This document shows positions 36,132 through 44,669 of a DNA stretch of 64,000 nt, piece after piece. Every line of letters begins with the position of its first letter. The stretch's first letter is position 1. Source of the stretch: Nitrospirota bacterium (GTDB lineage: Bacteria; NPL-UPA2; JAADIA01); assembly GCA_013151555.1 (NCBI GenBank), contig JAADIA010000079.1, positions 6,407 through 70,406 of the forward strand, given 5' to 3'. A program made the translations under genes and the position numbers. The notes beneath the pieces were generated by a model. It had not been told where the DNA came from and searched no databases. It worked only from the letters and a program-made list of their open reading frames with translations.

Positions 36132-36785
36132 ATGAAGGTTATTATTATTGGAGGGGGCAAGATCGGCGATTTCCTGTCGAAAGCTCTTCTTTACAATAAA
36201 CATCAAGTAACTATAATCGAGGAAGAGTCGGAAAGATGCAATTGCCTCGTCAAAAGTCTTAACACGGTAGTCATTAATGGAGATGGCACAAGTTTACAGA
36301 CTCTAACTGATGCTGAGGCGCAGAATGCCGATGTCCTGGTGGCTCTTACCGGACGGGACCAGGATAATTTAGTTGCCTGTCAGTTAGCTCATCATCACTT
36401 TAAGGTTCCCCGGACGATTGCCCGGGTGGGTAACCCCCAGAACAGAGAACTATTCCAGAAATTGGGGGGGGTAAATACTACTGTCTGCACTACCGAAATA
36501 ATTTCTTCTTTAGTAGAGGAAAAGGTCTCCTTGAAAGATATGATTACTCTTCTTACCTTTGAGGAAGGGGAGGTCGTTATTGTAGAGACGGAAGTGGGAG
36601 AAGATTCTCCGGCCCGGGGTCAGAAAATTATGGAACTGAATCTTCCCCAGGAATGTGTTATCATTTCTGTTTTCCGGGAGAGCCATATGATTTTCCCTCA
36701 CGGTGAGACCATCCTGAAAATGAAAGATAAGGTATTAGCCTTAACTACAGCTCAGAAAAAATCCGTTCTCCAAGAAATGATTTAA
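36132..36785 (+). CDS. TrkA/KtrA-type NAD-binding potassium channel regulator, copy 2
   Basis: 217 aa, RCK_N and RCK_C domains (VIIIGGGKIGDFLSKALLYNKHQVTIIEEE and NGDGTSLQTLTDAEAQNADVLVALTGRDQDNLVACQLA). The nucleotide-ribose ligand is Glu rather than Asp, and the C-domain is only loosely like copy 1, so the two may sense different nucleotides or form hetero-octamers. The gap before it (35949-36131) contains TTCGAATTTCGTGCTTCGAGC and CCTTCGACTTTGCTCAGG repeats. TrkH follows. Confidence 0.9.
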   Translation: MKVIIIGGGKIGDFLSKALLYNKHQVTIIEEESERCNCLVKSLNTVVINGDGTSLQTLTDAEAQNADVLVALTGRDQDNLVACQLAHHHFKVPRTIARVGNPQNRELFQKLGGVNTTVCTTEIISSLVEEKVSLKDMITLLTFEEGEVVIVETEVGEDSPARGQKIMELNLPQECVIISVFRESHMIFPHGETILKMKDKVLALTTAQKKSVLQEMI

Positions 36786-36937
36786 AAAATTTCCTTCTCT
36801 CTCCTCTAAAGCAGGCAGATACCGATATTCGGATAAATTTAGGATTAATGGAATGATTCGGAGAATTAATTTGCGGTTTAAAATTTCCAATCTTCAATTT
36901 ACTGTTCAGGTTTATGACCGTAGGGAGCGGACTTGAA

Positions 36938-38419
36938 ATGTCTCCCCTCCGCCAGCGATATTTCATCATAATTAGTTATGTGGGACTCCTGATCTTAGGA
37001 TTAGGAGGGATTCTCCTTATTCCTTTAGTCAGCCTTTTCTTTTCTCCGTCGGACATAAAGTACCTTAATAGCTTTCTCATCCCTTCCTTAGCTGCTATCG
37101 TCGGGGGATTTTTTCTCTGGAGGGGGTTCCGTTCGCGAGTAGAGGTTCCTCCTTTAACTGCTCCCGATGCAGCTCTCATCGTTACCTTTGTCTGGATAGC
37201 AGCCGTTATCCTGGGTGCGCTTCCCTTTATCCTCTCGCAGATATTAAGCCCTCTGGATGCTATCTTCGAGTCTATGAGCGGTTGGACAACTACGGGTTTG
37301 ACCATGGTTAATCCTGATAAGATTCCTTCCCTCTTCCTTTTCTGGAGGAGCCTCATGCAGTTTGTGGGAGGAGCGGGTCTAGCCGTAATTATGCTCTCGG
37401 CCATCGTTGGCTCTTTAGGTCCCGGGGTCTATGAAGCAGAAGCCCGAAGTGACCATTTAGTTCCCCATGTGATGCATACGGCAAGAATGATCATTAAAAT
37501 CTATTTAGCTTATTATATCGTTGGAGTTGGCCTCTATTTTCTGGCGGGGATGAACTTTTTTGACTCTCTCAATCAGGCTATGTCCGGGTTAGCTACCGGC
37601 GGTTTTTCCACTCACTCGGAAAACATTGCTTACTGGAACAATCTCTCTATAGAGGCAGTAAGTCTGCTTCTCATGCTCTTGGGAACGACAAATTTTGCTA
37701 CTCACCATGTTCTCCTTTCCAGCCGGGGAAGGAAGGGTTTCAGAGATACGGAACTCAAACTAATGAGTTGGTTAATCATCGTAGTTACTCCCCTGATTGC
37801 CTTCAGTCTGTTCAAAACCATATTAGGAAACTTAGGAGATAGCTTCCGGAAAGGGTTGTTCCAGGTAGTCTCCGCCCTTTCGGGGACCGGTTATTCAACG
37901 ACTACTCTCAACAACTGGAGCGAATTTTCTCTTTTTCTCCTGATTATCTTGATGATTGTTGAGGGAGGAACCGGTTCTACTGCGGGGGGAATAAAACTTT
38001 ACCGGGCCGCTATTATTATTAAATCCATCTGGTGGTGGATCAAGAAACAGTTCTATCCTCCCTCTGTGGTTATACAAAGAGCTATCTGGAGACGGGGGGA
38101 AAGACTGGAAGTTCAAGATAAGCATATTCAAGCGGTGACGGGTTTCATCGGACTTTATCTTCTTACCTATCTTGTAGGAGTGCTCATTTTTTTAGGGAGC
38201 GGTTTCTCCCTCCGTCAGTCCCTATTCGAGTTTGCTTCAGCTATAGGGACGGTAGGATTATCGTTGGGGATTACCCGCCCGGATATGCCTGTTACCGCCA
38301 AGGTGGCGGAGATCTTCGGGATGTGGTTGGGAAGACTGGAATTTATAGCTATCTTCCATGCTTTTATCCGAATTGGACGAGACCTGAAAGTAGGAAGAAA
38401 TAGAAGAGGAAAAGAATGA
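36938..38419 (+). CDS. TrkH/KtrB potassium transporter pore subunit
   Basis: 493 aa. About ten membrane helices with four pore loops. TGLTMVNPDKIPSLFLFWRSLMQFVGGAGL, GLATGGFSTHSENIAYW, LSGTGYSTTTLNNW and SAIGTVGLSLGIT are the four selectivity regions, each with the central glycine. Moves K+ inward with the two regulator subunits upstream. I chose ATG 36938 with GGGAG eight bases upstream over ATG 36914. Its end overlaps the pheS start by 4 nt (ATGA), so the potassium module is coupled to translation genes. Confidence 0.93.
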   Translation: MSPLRQRYFIIISYVGLLILGLGGILLIPLVSLFFSPSDIKYLNSFLIPSLAAIVGGFFLWRGFRSRVEVPPLTAPDAALIVTFVWIAAVILGALPFILSQILSPLDAIFESMSGWTTTGLTMVNPDKIPSLFLFWRSLMQFVGGAGLAVIMLSAIVGSLGPGVYEAEARSDHLVPHVMHTARMIIKIYLAYYIVGVGLYFLAGMNFFDSLNQAMSGLATGGFSTHSENIAYWNNLSIEAVSLLLMLLGTTNFATHHVLLSSRGRKGFRDTELKLMSWLIIVVTPLIAFSLFKTILGNLGDSFRKGLFQVVSALSGTGYSTTTLNNWSEFSLFLLIILMIVEGGTGSTAGGIKLYRAAIIIKSIWWWIKKQFYPPSVVIQRAIWRRGERLEVQDKHIQAVTGFIGLYLLTYLVGVLIFLGSGFSLRQSLFEFASAIGTVGLSLGITRPDMPVTAKVAEIFGMWLGRLEFIAIFHAFIRIGRDLKVGRNRRGKE

Positions 38420-40005
38420 ACGGTCCTAAGGAAGAACTCCGGACGGTAGTGGAACGGCTTAATCCTCAAACGAGATGCTTGCTGACGAGGATGAAAGCCG
38501 GCGATGCTTATCTCCCTTCGCAGTTGCAAGAGCTGCTGGGGCAGGGAACTAAAGCCAGGGCTGTGGGGTCTGTGGGATGGTTGATTGCTAATGGTTTAGC
38601 TGAGGAGACGGGTGAGGAGGACTCTAAAAGATATGTGTCGTTAGCCGATAAAGGACAGGCTTTTCAGGAAAAAGGAATTCCTGAAGGACGGATAGTTAAG
38701 CTTTTGAAAGAAAAAGATAAGTTGACTATTCAAGAACTTGGAGAGAAGTTAGCTTTACCTAAAGAGGAATTGAATCCTATTCTTGGAACCATGAAGAAGG
38801 AAAAAGTTATCTCATTTGAAAGCGGGGGGCGGGTGGCTTTGGGAGAAGAGGTAGCTATTAGGAAAGCAACCGAAAGGTACGGTAAGGTTAATAATCTTTT
38901 AGACCGGGTGAAATCTGAAACAAGAGTGGATTTGCATGATATGCCTGAAGATGAAGAAGAAATTATTAAAGAGATGAGTCGGAAACGAGGTAAGGGTAAA
39001 GCTATCTTCCGCATAGTTCGAGCAGTAGAGATGAGATATAAACTAACCCCGAGAGGGAAAGAAGCTCAAGCCATATGTGGAGATATTAGGGAAGGCGAGG
39101 AGATAGGTTCTCTTACTCCCGAGATTCTGGAGAAAGGATTATGGCGGAACCGAACGTTCCGGAAATATGATATAGGCACCCGACCTCCCAAATGGACTTA
39201 CGGAAAGAAACATCCCTATGGACTCTTTCTGGATTTCGTGAGGAGAAAATTGGTAGCTATGGGTTTCGAAGAGATGAGAGGGCGGATGGTGGAGACTGAG
39301 TTTTGGAACAACGATGCCCTTTTTATGCCCCAGGACCATCCGGCCCGGGAAATACACGACGTCTATTTTGTTAAAGAACCTAAATACTCGCAAGAATTGC
39401 CTGAAGACTTAGTTGAGAAAGTAGCCAAGACCCATGAAACCGGCTGGAAGACCGGTTCTACCGGTTGGGGATATAAATTTGATAAAGAGAGAACATCCCG
39501 TTTCGTTCTCAGGAGCCAGGGTACAGCTAACTCTGTTCGGATGTTGGCATCTCAACCCAAAATTCCGGGCAAATATTTTGCTATTGCCCGCTGCTTCCGT
39601 TACGATCAGGTAGATGCCACTCATGCTTCGGACTTTAATCAGATAGAGGGGATAGTTCTTTCCCGGGAGATGAATTTCCGGCACCTCTTGGGACTTCTGA
39701 AACTTTTCGCTCTGGAGATAGCCGGCTCCAGTGAGGTTAGGTTTGTCCCTTCCTATTTCCCTTTTACGGAACCTTCCGTGGAGATCCAGTTCAAGCACAA
39801 AGAGCTTGGCTGGATGGAATTAGGAGGAGCAGGAATCTTCCGGAAAGAGGTTACTATTCCTTTAGGGATAGAAGTTCCGGTTATTGCCTGGGGGCTGGGT
39901 CTGGATAGGATGGCTATGGTAGCTCTCTCCCTTGACGACATCAGGGACCTCTTTACCTCTGACCTGGGGAAAGTGCAGGAGATGAAATTTAAGCAAAATA
40001 TATAA
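38416..40005 (+). CDS. pheS: phenylalanyl-tRNA synthetase alpha subunit, archaeal/eukaryotic type
   Basis: 529 aa, far longer than the ~330-aa bacterial PheS. The N-terminus has tandem winged-helix DNA-binding-like domains in place of the bacterial coiled coil. The class II catalytic core contains FRKYDIGTRPPKWTYGKKHP, GFEEMRGRMVETEFWNNDALFMPQDHPAREIHD, motif 2 FRYDQVDATHASDFNQIEG and motif 3 WGLGLDRMAM. These are archaeal/eukaryotic PheRS-alpha features, also known in spirochetes. The gene sits at the usual bacterial pheS locus, after rplT and before zapA. Confidence 0.96.
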   Translation: MNGPKEELRTVVERLNPQTRCLLTRMKAGDAYLPSQLQELLGQGTKARAVGSVGWLIANGLAEETGEEDSKRYVSLADKGQAFQEKGIPEGRIVKLLKEKDKLTIQELGEKLALPKEELNPILGTMKKEKVISFESGGRVALGEEVAIRKATERYGKVNNLLDRVKSETRVDLHDMPEDEEEIIKEMSRKRGKGKAIFRIVRAVEMRYKLTPRGKEAQAICGDIREGEEIGSLTPEILEKGLWRNRTFRKYDIGTRPPKWTYGKKHPYGLFLDFVRRKLVAMGFEEMRGRMVETEFWNNDALFMPQDHPAREIHDVYFVKEPKYSQELPEDLVEKVAKTHETGWKTGSTGWGYKFDKERTSRFVLRSQGTANSVRMLASQPKIPGKYFAIARCFRYDQVDATHASDFNQIEGIVLSREMNFRHLLGLLKLFALEIAGSSEVRFVPSYFPFTEPSVEIQFKHKELGWMELGGAGIFRKEVTIPLGIEVPVIAWGLGLDRMAMVALSLDDIRDLFTSDLGKVQEMKFKQNI

Positions 40006-40022
40006 GTTTGCTACCTCCTTCG

Positions 40023-40128
40023 GAAGTTAAGACTATAGACTATAGACCATAGACTAAACGAGGGGAAAAGGGATGGTGAAAAGTCTAAAGTCTGATGTCT
40101 ATGGTCTATTGTCTGAATTGAGTTCTTG
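40023..40128. repeat. inverted repeat, CTATAGACCATAGACT family, between pheS and pheT
   Basis: GACTATAGACTATAGACC (40029) and ATAGACTAAACG face AGTCTAAAGTCTGATGTCTA and TGGTCTATTGTCTGAA. It fills nearly all the 136-nt gap between two genes whose products form one complex. Confidence 0.75.
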
Positions 40129-40141
40129 AAAAGAGGTAAGA

Positions 40142-41800
40142 ATGCCAACTATTGAAATAAGAAAAACGGATTTTGATAAGTTCCTGAAGCCCATAATAGA
40201 AGAACAGGGAAGAGGACGGGAAGAGACTCTTTCTCGCATTAAGGGAGAGATAAAAGGCGAGGATAACGATTGCTATAAGATAGAAATAGCCGATACCAAC
40301 AGGCCGGATCTCTTCACTGTTGAAGGTATTGCCAGAGAACTTCTGGGGATTTTCAAAGAGGAAAAGTTTAAGGATGATTTTCTGAATGAAAGTCCGAAAT
40401 ATAAGATAGAGGTCCTGGAATCCGTGCGGGAGGTAAGACCTTTTGTAGGAGCTCTGGTTGTCAGGAACTTAACTGTTGATGAAGATACTCTGCATTCTTT
40501 AATAAGCATCCAGGAAAAACTGGGTGAGACCCTGGGGAAAAGGAGAAAGAGGGTTGCCATTGGTGTTTATGAAGCCGGTTCCATCGAATTCCCGGTACGA
40601 TACGGAGCTTTTGATCCTCAATCTTATAAGTTTGTTCCCCTGGAGTTCTCCGAAGAGATGACTTTGGATGAGGTTTTGAGGAAACATCCTAAAGGTATTG
40701 AATATGGGCATTTGTTGAAAGGTTGCCAAGGTTATCCTCTTCTCCTCGATGCTAACCGGAGAGTTCTTTCCCTCCCTCCCATCGTCAATAGCCGGGAAAT
40801 GGGAGAGGTAAGGCCGGGAGCGAACCATCTCTTCGTGGAAGCAACAGGGACAGACCAGAAGGCGGTTATTCTGGCCTTAAATATTATCTCTTCCGCTCTC
40901 TCTCTCCGGGGAGGGACCATAGAAAGATGTGAGACGGTTTATCCCTACGCGACTCCCCTGGGAGAAAATCAGGTGACTCCCAGGCAAATGAACAAGGCGT
41001 TGAGGGTAGATATGGAGGAGCTGAAACAGCTACTGGGTATCGATATTAGTCGGCAAGAGGCAGCTGATTGTCTAAGGCGATTAGGATATGAAATCCAGGG
41101 GCAAGGAGAGAAATTCCAGGCCCTCGCCCCCTATTACCGTAGCGATGGTATGCATGAACACGATATAATAGAAGATATAGCTATAGTGAAAGGTTATGAG
41201 AACTTCTCTCCTCTACCTTTAAGCGATTTCACTATAGGAGGGTTATCCAGGGAACAGGAGATAGTGGATAAAGTAAGGGAGATTCTCGTCGGGATGGGAT
41301 TTCAGGAGATAATATCTAACGCCTTGGTGAATCGGAGGGAACTCTCTCAGCGGATGAGATGTGAGACCGAGGCCATCGAAGTAGATAACGTGATGACTGA
41401 GACCTACTCTGTATTGAGAAGTTGGCTTATTCCCTGCCTGCTCAAAGTGGAGAGGGAAAGTTCTCAGGTGGAATATCCTCATAAGGTCTTTGAAGTGGGT
41501 GAGGTGGTTGTCAAGGAAAATGGGCCCAGGGAAGAGATAAGACTGGCCGTTCTCATCTCGAGCGGAGAATTCGGTTTCACCGATATCCACCGGATATTGG
41601 AAAGCCTGATGGAGGAATTATCCTATCCTTATCATCTGAAAGAAGCTTGTCATAGTTCATTTATAGAAGGCCGTTTCGGTGAAATAGAGAGTGGACATAA
41701 GTCTGTGGGAATCATTGGCGAAGTACATCCGGAGGTCTTATCTAACTGGGCTGTCAAAATGCCTGTTTCCGCATTTGAGCTTAGGATTTACCCCTATTAA
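40142..41800 (+). CDS. pheT: phenylalanyl-tRNA synthetase beta subunit, archaeal/eukaryotic type
   Basis: 552 aa; the bacterial PheT is ~800 aa. It has no EMAP-II tRNA-binding domain at the N-terminus and no FDX-ACB domain at the C-terminus. The B3/4 editing domain (PPIVNSREMGEVRPGANHLFVEATGTD), the B5 domain (EENQVTPRQ-like region through LRRLGYEIQG) and the catalytic-like core (YYRSDGMHEHDIIEDIAIVKGYENF, GEVHPEVLSNW) match archaeal/eukaryotic PheRS-beta. It pairs with the archaeal-type pheS just upstream. Confidence 0.96.
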   Translation: MPTIEIRKTDFDKFLKPIIEEQGRGREETLSRIKGEIKGEDNDCYKIEIADTNRPDLFTVEGIARELLGIFKEEKFKDDFLNESPKYKIEVLESVREVRPFVGALVVRNLTVDEDTLHSLISIQEKLGETLGKRRKRVAIGVYEAGSIEFPVRYGAFDPQSYKFVPLEFSEEMTLDEVLRKHPKGIEYGHLLKGCQGYPLLLDANRRVLSLPPIVNSREMGEVRPGANHLFVEATGTDQKAVILALNIISSALSLRGGTIERCETVYPYATPLGENQVTPRQMNKALRVDMEELKQLLGIDISRQEAADCLRRLGYEIQGQGEKFQALAPYYRSDGMHEHDIIEDIAIVKGYENFSPLPLSDFTIGGLSREQEIVDKVREILVGMGFQEIISNALVNRRELSQRMRCETEAIEVDNVMTETYSVLRSWLIPCLLKVERESSQVEYPHKVFEVGEVVVKENGPREEIRLAVLISSGEFGFTDIHRILESLMEELSYPYHLKEACHSSFIEGRFGEIESGHKSVGIIGEVHPEVLSNWAVKMPVSAFELRIYPY

Positions 41801-41878
41801 AAGGCGGGATTGCCCAGATTAGGACAAAGATTTCGCTCTGGTGATTGGCTATTAGTTTAATGCTAAGGAAAATCAAAA

Positions 41879-42037
41879 ACGGACAGGATTAACAGGATGT
41901 ACAGGATAATTTTCTTAAAGAATTTTAGTTGGGGAAACTTTACAAAACTTTTTGAATTTTGTAAAATCAGCTTTTATCCTTTGATTTAATTAAAAGAATA
42001 AAAATCCGGTAAATCCAGTAAATCCTGTCAATTTTAG
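41879..42037. repeat. GACAGGAT inverted repeat, pheT-zapB gap
   Basis: GGACAGGATTAACAGGATGT (41881) faces GTAAATCCAGTAAATCCTGT (42009-42028). An inner ACAAAACTTTTTGAATTTTGT hairpin lies between. The rest of 41801-42075 shows nothing else. Confidence 0.75.
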
Positions 42038-42075
42038 AGTTGCCGCTGTAGACGGCCTAAGTTTGGAGAGAAGTC

Positions 42076-42252
42076 ATGCCGGAAGATAGCTTGAGTATTC
42101 TGGAAGAACGGGTGGGGAAGCTTGTTGAACTTACCATCAAATTGAAGGAAGAAAAGGAGAGATGGGAGAAGGAAAAAGCTGTCCTCAAATTGAAAGTAGA
42201 AGAGATATCAAACCAGGTGGAAAAGGTTATCGGGGAAGAAAATGAAAGATAA
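42076..42252 (+). CDS. small coiled-coil protein upstream of ZapA (ZapB-like)
   Basis: 58 aa. MPEDSLSILEERVGKLVELT, then KLKEEKERWEKEKAVLKLKVEEISNQVEKVI: an uninterrupted heptad-rich coiled coil, the size and character of ZapB/DUF904 proteins. It overlaps zapA by 11 nt, so the two are co-translated. In several phyla a small coiled-coil gene precedes zapA, and ZapA and ZapB both tune the FtsZ ring. The assignment rests on position and coiled-coil nature, because the protein is too short for a firm family match. Confidence 0.72.
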   Translation: MPEDSLSILEERVGKLVELTIKLKEEKERWEKEKAVLKLKVEEISNQVEKVIGEENER

Positions 42253-42535
42253 ACTTACCCAGGTAACGATATTCGGAACGGAATATTCTCTCAAGGGGGA
42301 CGAAGACCGGGAATATATGGAAGAATTGTCTAATTATGTAAACAAGAGGATGAAAGAAGTTTCTGAACATTCCGCTTTAGTATCCACAGCTAAAGTAGCA
42401 GTGCTGGCCGCTCTTCGTATTGCCGATGAATTATATCAATTGAGGAAAGAGAAAGATGGAATCAGAACAGATGGTTCTGCGGAAAAGAGGATCAGGAAAC
42501 TGATAGAGATGATTGACCACGAAGTTGAAGGTTGA
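42242..42535 (+). CDS. zapA: cell division protein ZapA
   Basis: 97 aa. Bundles FtsZ filaments at midcell. LTQVTIFGTEYSLKGDEDREYMEELSNYVNKRMKEV is the ZapA head domain and KVAVLAALRIADELYQLRKEKD the start of the coiled-coil tail. The pheT-zapA adjacency is also found in Firmicutes, which supports the view that this locus is ancestral. Overlaps the upstream small coiled-coil gene. Confidence 0.93.
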   Translation: MKDKLTQVTIFGTEYSLKGDEDREYMEELSNYVNKRMKEVSEHSALVSTAKVAVLAALRIADELYQLRKEKDGIRTDGSAEKRIRKLIEMIDHEVEG

Positions 42536-42541
42536 TTTTTC

Positions 42542-42571
42542 TTGACTCTGCTCTCTGGACTGGGGTAATAT
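42542..42571 (+). promoter_or_regulatory. promoter upstream of ffh / element B
   Basis: TTGACT (42542-42547), 18-nt spacer, TAATAT (42566-42571). The predicted start near 42579 would place element B and ffh on one transcript. Confidence 0.6.
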
Positions 42572-42578
42572 ATAAGTG

Positions 42579-42720
42579 GCCTGTCTAAGTCAGCTTTACT
42601 CAGGCCTTGCTTGAAATTGGAACAGGGTGGGAAAGCTCCCCCCTGCAATTTTTAATTAAGATGCTAAGTGTTTTAGTTATATGGATTTTTGGGTGGATTA
42701 GGCGAGTTAAATTTATGAAT
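42579..42720 (+). ncRNA. structured element B in the zapA-ffh gap
   Basis: The transcript would open with GGCCTG/CAGGCC (42578-42606 region), then CAGGGTGGG/CTCCCCCCTG, then TAATTAAGAT with GTTTTAGTTA. The last two hairpins and the surrounding AATTGGAA, TTTAATTAA, TAAG-GTTTTA and GGATTA match element A at 26598. It is placed as a 5' leader of ffh. It does not show the SRP RNA core (GGAAGGAAGCAGCC-like) nor a clear 6S RNA fold. Confidence 0.4.
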
Positions 42721-42751
42721 TGCAAATTTTACGGTTACGAACGGAGCGAGT

Positions 42752-44074
42752 ATGTTTGAAGGTATATCTGTAAAGTTTGGAACTATCTTTAAGAAGCTCA
42801 GGGGGAGAGGGAAGCTCTCCGAGAAAAATATAGAGGAATCCCTGAAGGAAATTCGTTTGGCCTTACTGGAAGCCGACGTCAATTATAAGGTGGTTAAGAA
42901 ATTTATTCATGAGGTCAAAGAGAGAGCAATTGGAGAAGCCGTCTTACGGAACATTACTCCCGGGCAGCAGGTAGTCAAGGTAATTCATGAAGAACTGACC
43001 AGAGTGATGGGTCCCGAGAATAATAAAATAAATATTTCTTCCCGTCCTCCGACCATAATTGTTTTAGTTGGTCTTCAAGGAAGCGGAAAGACAACTACCT
43101 GTGCCAAGTTGGGCGGCTATCTTAAGGAGAAAGGATATCATCCTCTTCTGGTGGCTACAGATATTCAGCGTCCGGCGGCCAGGAAACAGTTGGAGATCCT
43201 GGGAAAAGAATTGGGTCTTCCTGTTTTCGGCGATGGTCGCGACCCTTTGGATATCTGCCGGGGAGCAAAAGACCTGGCAATTTCGGAAGGAAGAGAAGTG
43301 CTCTTAGTGGATACTGCCGGTCGGCTTCACATTGATGAGAAACTTATGAAAGAGCTCAAGCAACTGAAGAAGGTATTCCAACCGGAAGAGGTCTTGTTGG
43401 TAGCCGATGCGATGACGGGACAAGATGCTGTTAACATAGCTCAGGCTTTTGAAGGAACCCTGGGTATCTCCGGAGTGGTTTTAACTAAACTTGATGGTGA
43501 TGCCCGGGGAGGGGCAGCTCTTTCTATAAAGGCGGTAACTAATAAGCCGATAAAATTTATCGGTGTGGGAGAAAAACTGGATGCTTTTCAGCCTTTCTGT
43601 CCGGATAGGATAGCTTCTCGTATTCTGGGTATGGGTGATGTTTTAACTCTGGTGGAGAAAGCGGAGAAATTAGCGAGCGAAGAAGATGCCAGGCAATTGG
43701 AGAAGAAGCTTTTAAAAGATGCTTTCACCTTTGAAGATTTTCTCTCTCAGCTTGAAAGAATTAAGAAAATGGGCTCTCTTCAGGACATATTAGGGTTGGT
43801 TCCCGGCCTTTCTTTACCTAACCAGGCGCTTTCCTTTGATGACCGTCAAGTAGTTAGAACTGAGGCCATGATACAGTCAATGACCAGGGAGGAAAGAAAG
43901 GTTCCTCATACTATCGATGGAAGTAGACGCCGGAGAATTGCTCAGGGAAGTGGAACGAGCGTTGAGGAAGTGAACCGCCTCCTGAAACAATTTACTCAGA
44001 TGAAGAAGATGATGAAGAAGATGGGAAAAATGGGGAAGTTCGGCAAGGAACGATTTTTGAATTTTGGAACGTGA
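42752..44074 (+). CDS. ffh: signal recognition particle protein Ffh (SRP54)
   Basis: 440 aa. GTPase that binds signal peptides and SRP RNA and delivers ribosomes to FtsY. N domain, then G1 VLVGLQGSGKTTTCAKL, DIQRPAARKQLEIL, VDTAGRLHIDEKL, TKLDGDARGGAALS, and the G/M linker. The M domain is methionine-rich with FLSQLERIKKMGSL, RRRRIAQGSGTSVEEVNRLLKQF and a KMMKKMGKMGKFGK tail. Normal length. Start ATG 42752; the nearest SD is GGAG in a dispersed repeat tail (CGGAGCGAG). Confidence 0.98.
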   Translation: MFEGISVKFGTIFKKLRGRGKLSEKNIEESLKEIRLALLEADVNYKVVKKFIHEVKERAIGEAVLRNITPGQQVVKVIHEELTRVMGPENNKINISSRPPTIIVLVGLQGSGKTTTCAKLGGYLKEKGYHPLLVATDIQRPAARKQLEILGKELGLPVFGDGRDPLDICRGAKDLAISEGREVLLVDTAGRLHIDEKLMKELKQLKKVFQPEEVLLVADAMTGQDAVNIAQAFEGTLGISGVVLTKLDGDARGGAALSIKAVTNKPIKFIGVGEKLDAFQPFCPDRIASRILGMGDVLTLVEKAEKLASEEDARQLEKKLLKDAFTFEDFLSQLERIKKMGSLQDILGLVPGLSLPNQALSFDDRQVVRTEAMIQSMTREERKVPHTIDGSRRRRIAQGSGTSVEEVNRLLKQFTQMKKMMKKMGKMGKFGKERFLNFGT

Positions 44075-44154
44075 GATAAACAAAACATTTGAAACATCTT
44101 GGTATTTTCGGGGAAATGGTAACTGTAAATTTTAATAGCATAGGGAGGAAGGAG

Positions 44155-44490
44155 ATGAAATTGAGAAAGAGTTTTCTTTGTTTGGTCGTGGGAGGCTTGG
44201 CCGCAGTTATATTTGCAACCTTGGCACCGGAAGTTCAGGCAGCTAATCCTTTTAATAAAGTGGGACGAGGGTTGGGAAATATAGTCATTGCTCCTGTGGA
44301 GATACCTGTGTCCATGGTCAGCGAGGCTAAGAAGAATCCCTTATTGGGTTTGGTAATAGGACCGATAATCGGAGCAGTCAATTGTGTGACCAGGGCCACT
44401 GCCGGAATCGTTGAGCTGGTTACTTTTCCAGTCCCTCCTTACGATCAACCCCTTTATGAGAAAGATCTTGGGGAGACCGTCTGGGAGTGA
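44155..44490 (+). CDS. exosortase system-associated protein, TIGR04073 family
   Basis: 111 aa. A signal peptide (residues ~1-27, SFLCLVVGGLAAVIFATLAPEVQAAN) is followed by the RGLGNIVIAPVEIPVSM block, NPLLGLVIGPIIGAVNCVTRATAGIVELVTFPVPP and the tail YDQPLYEKDLGETVWE. This is the pattern of the TIGR04073 family, which is found in genomes with PEP-CTERM/exosortase systems, especially PVC bacteria. No exosortase is in this window. It probably acts outside the inner membrane; its biochemical role is unknown. I chose ATG 44155 behind AGGAAGGAG. Confidence 0.85.
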   Translation: MKLRKSFLCLVVGGLAAVIFATLAPEVQAANPFNKVGRGLGNIVIAPVEIPVSMVSEAKKNPLLGLVIGPIIGAVNCVTRATAGIVELVTFPVPPYDQPLYEKDLGETVWE

Positions 44491-44669
44491 ATCTGCCTCG
44501 CCCTAAAGGGCAAGGCATCATTGTAAATTGAAGATTGGAAATTGGAAATTTTAAAATGGAAGAGAAGAAATGAGATTCAATCTTTTTTGATTTATTTCAA
44601 TAAGTTTAAAATTTACAATTCTCAATTTACAATTCGAGCGAAGCGAGTTAACTCAGAGGAGGTGAATCA

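Noticed and set aside
42536-42751. 6S RNA or SRP RNA in the zapA-ffh gap
   Set aside because: Position is tempting, but no long 6S stem with central bubble and no SRP core sequence is visible.
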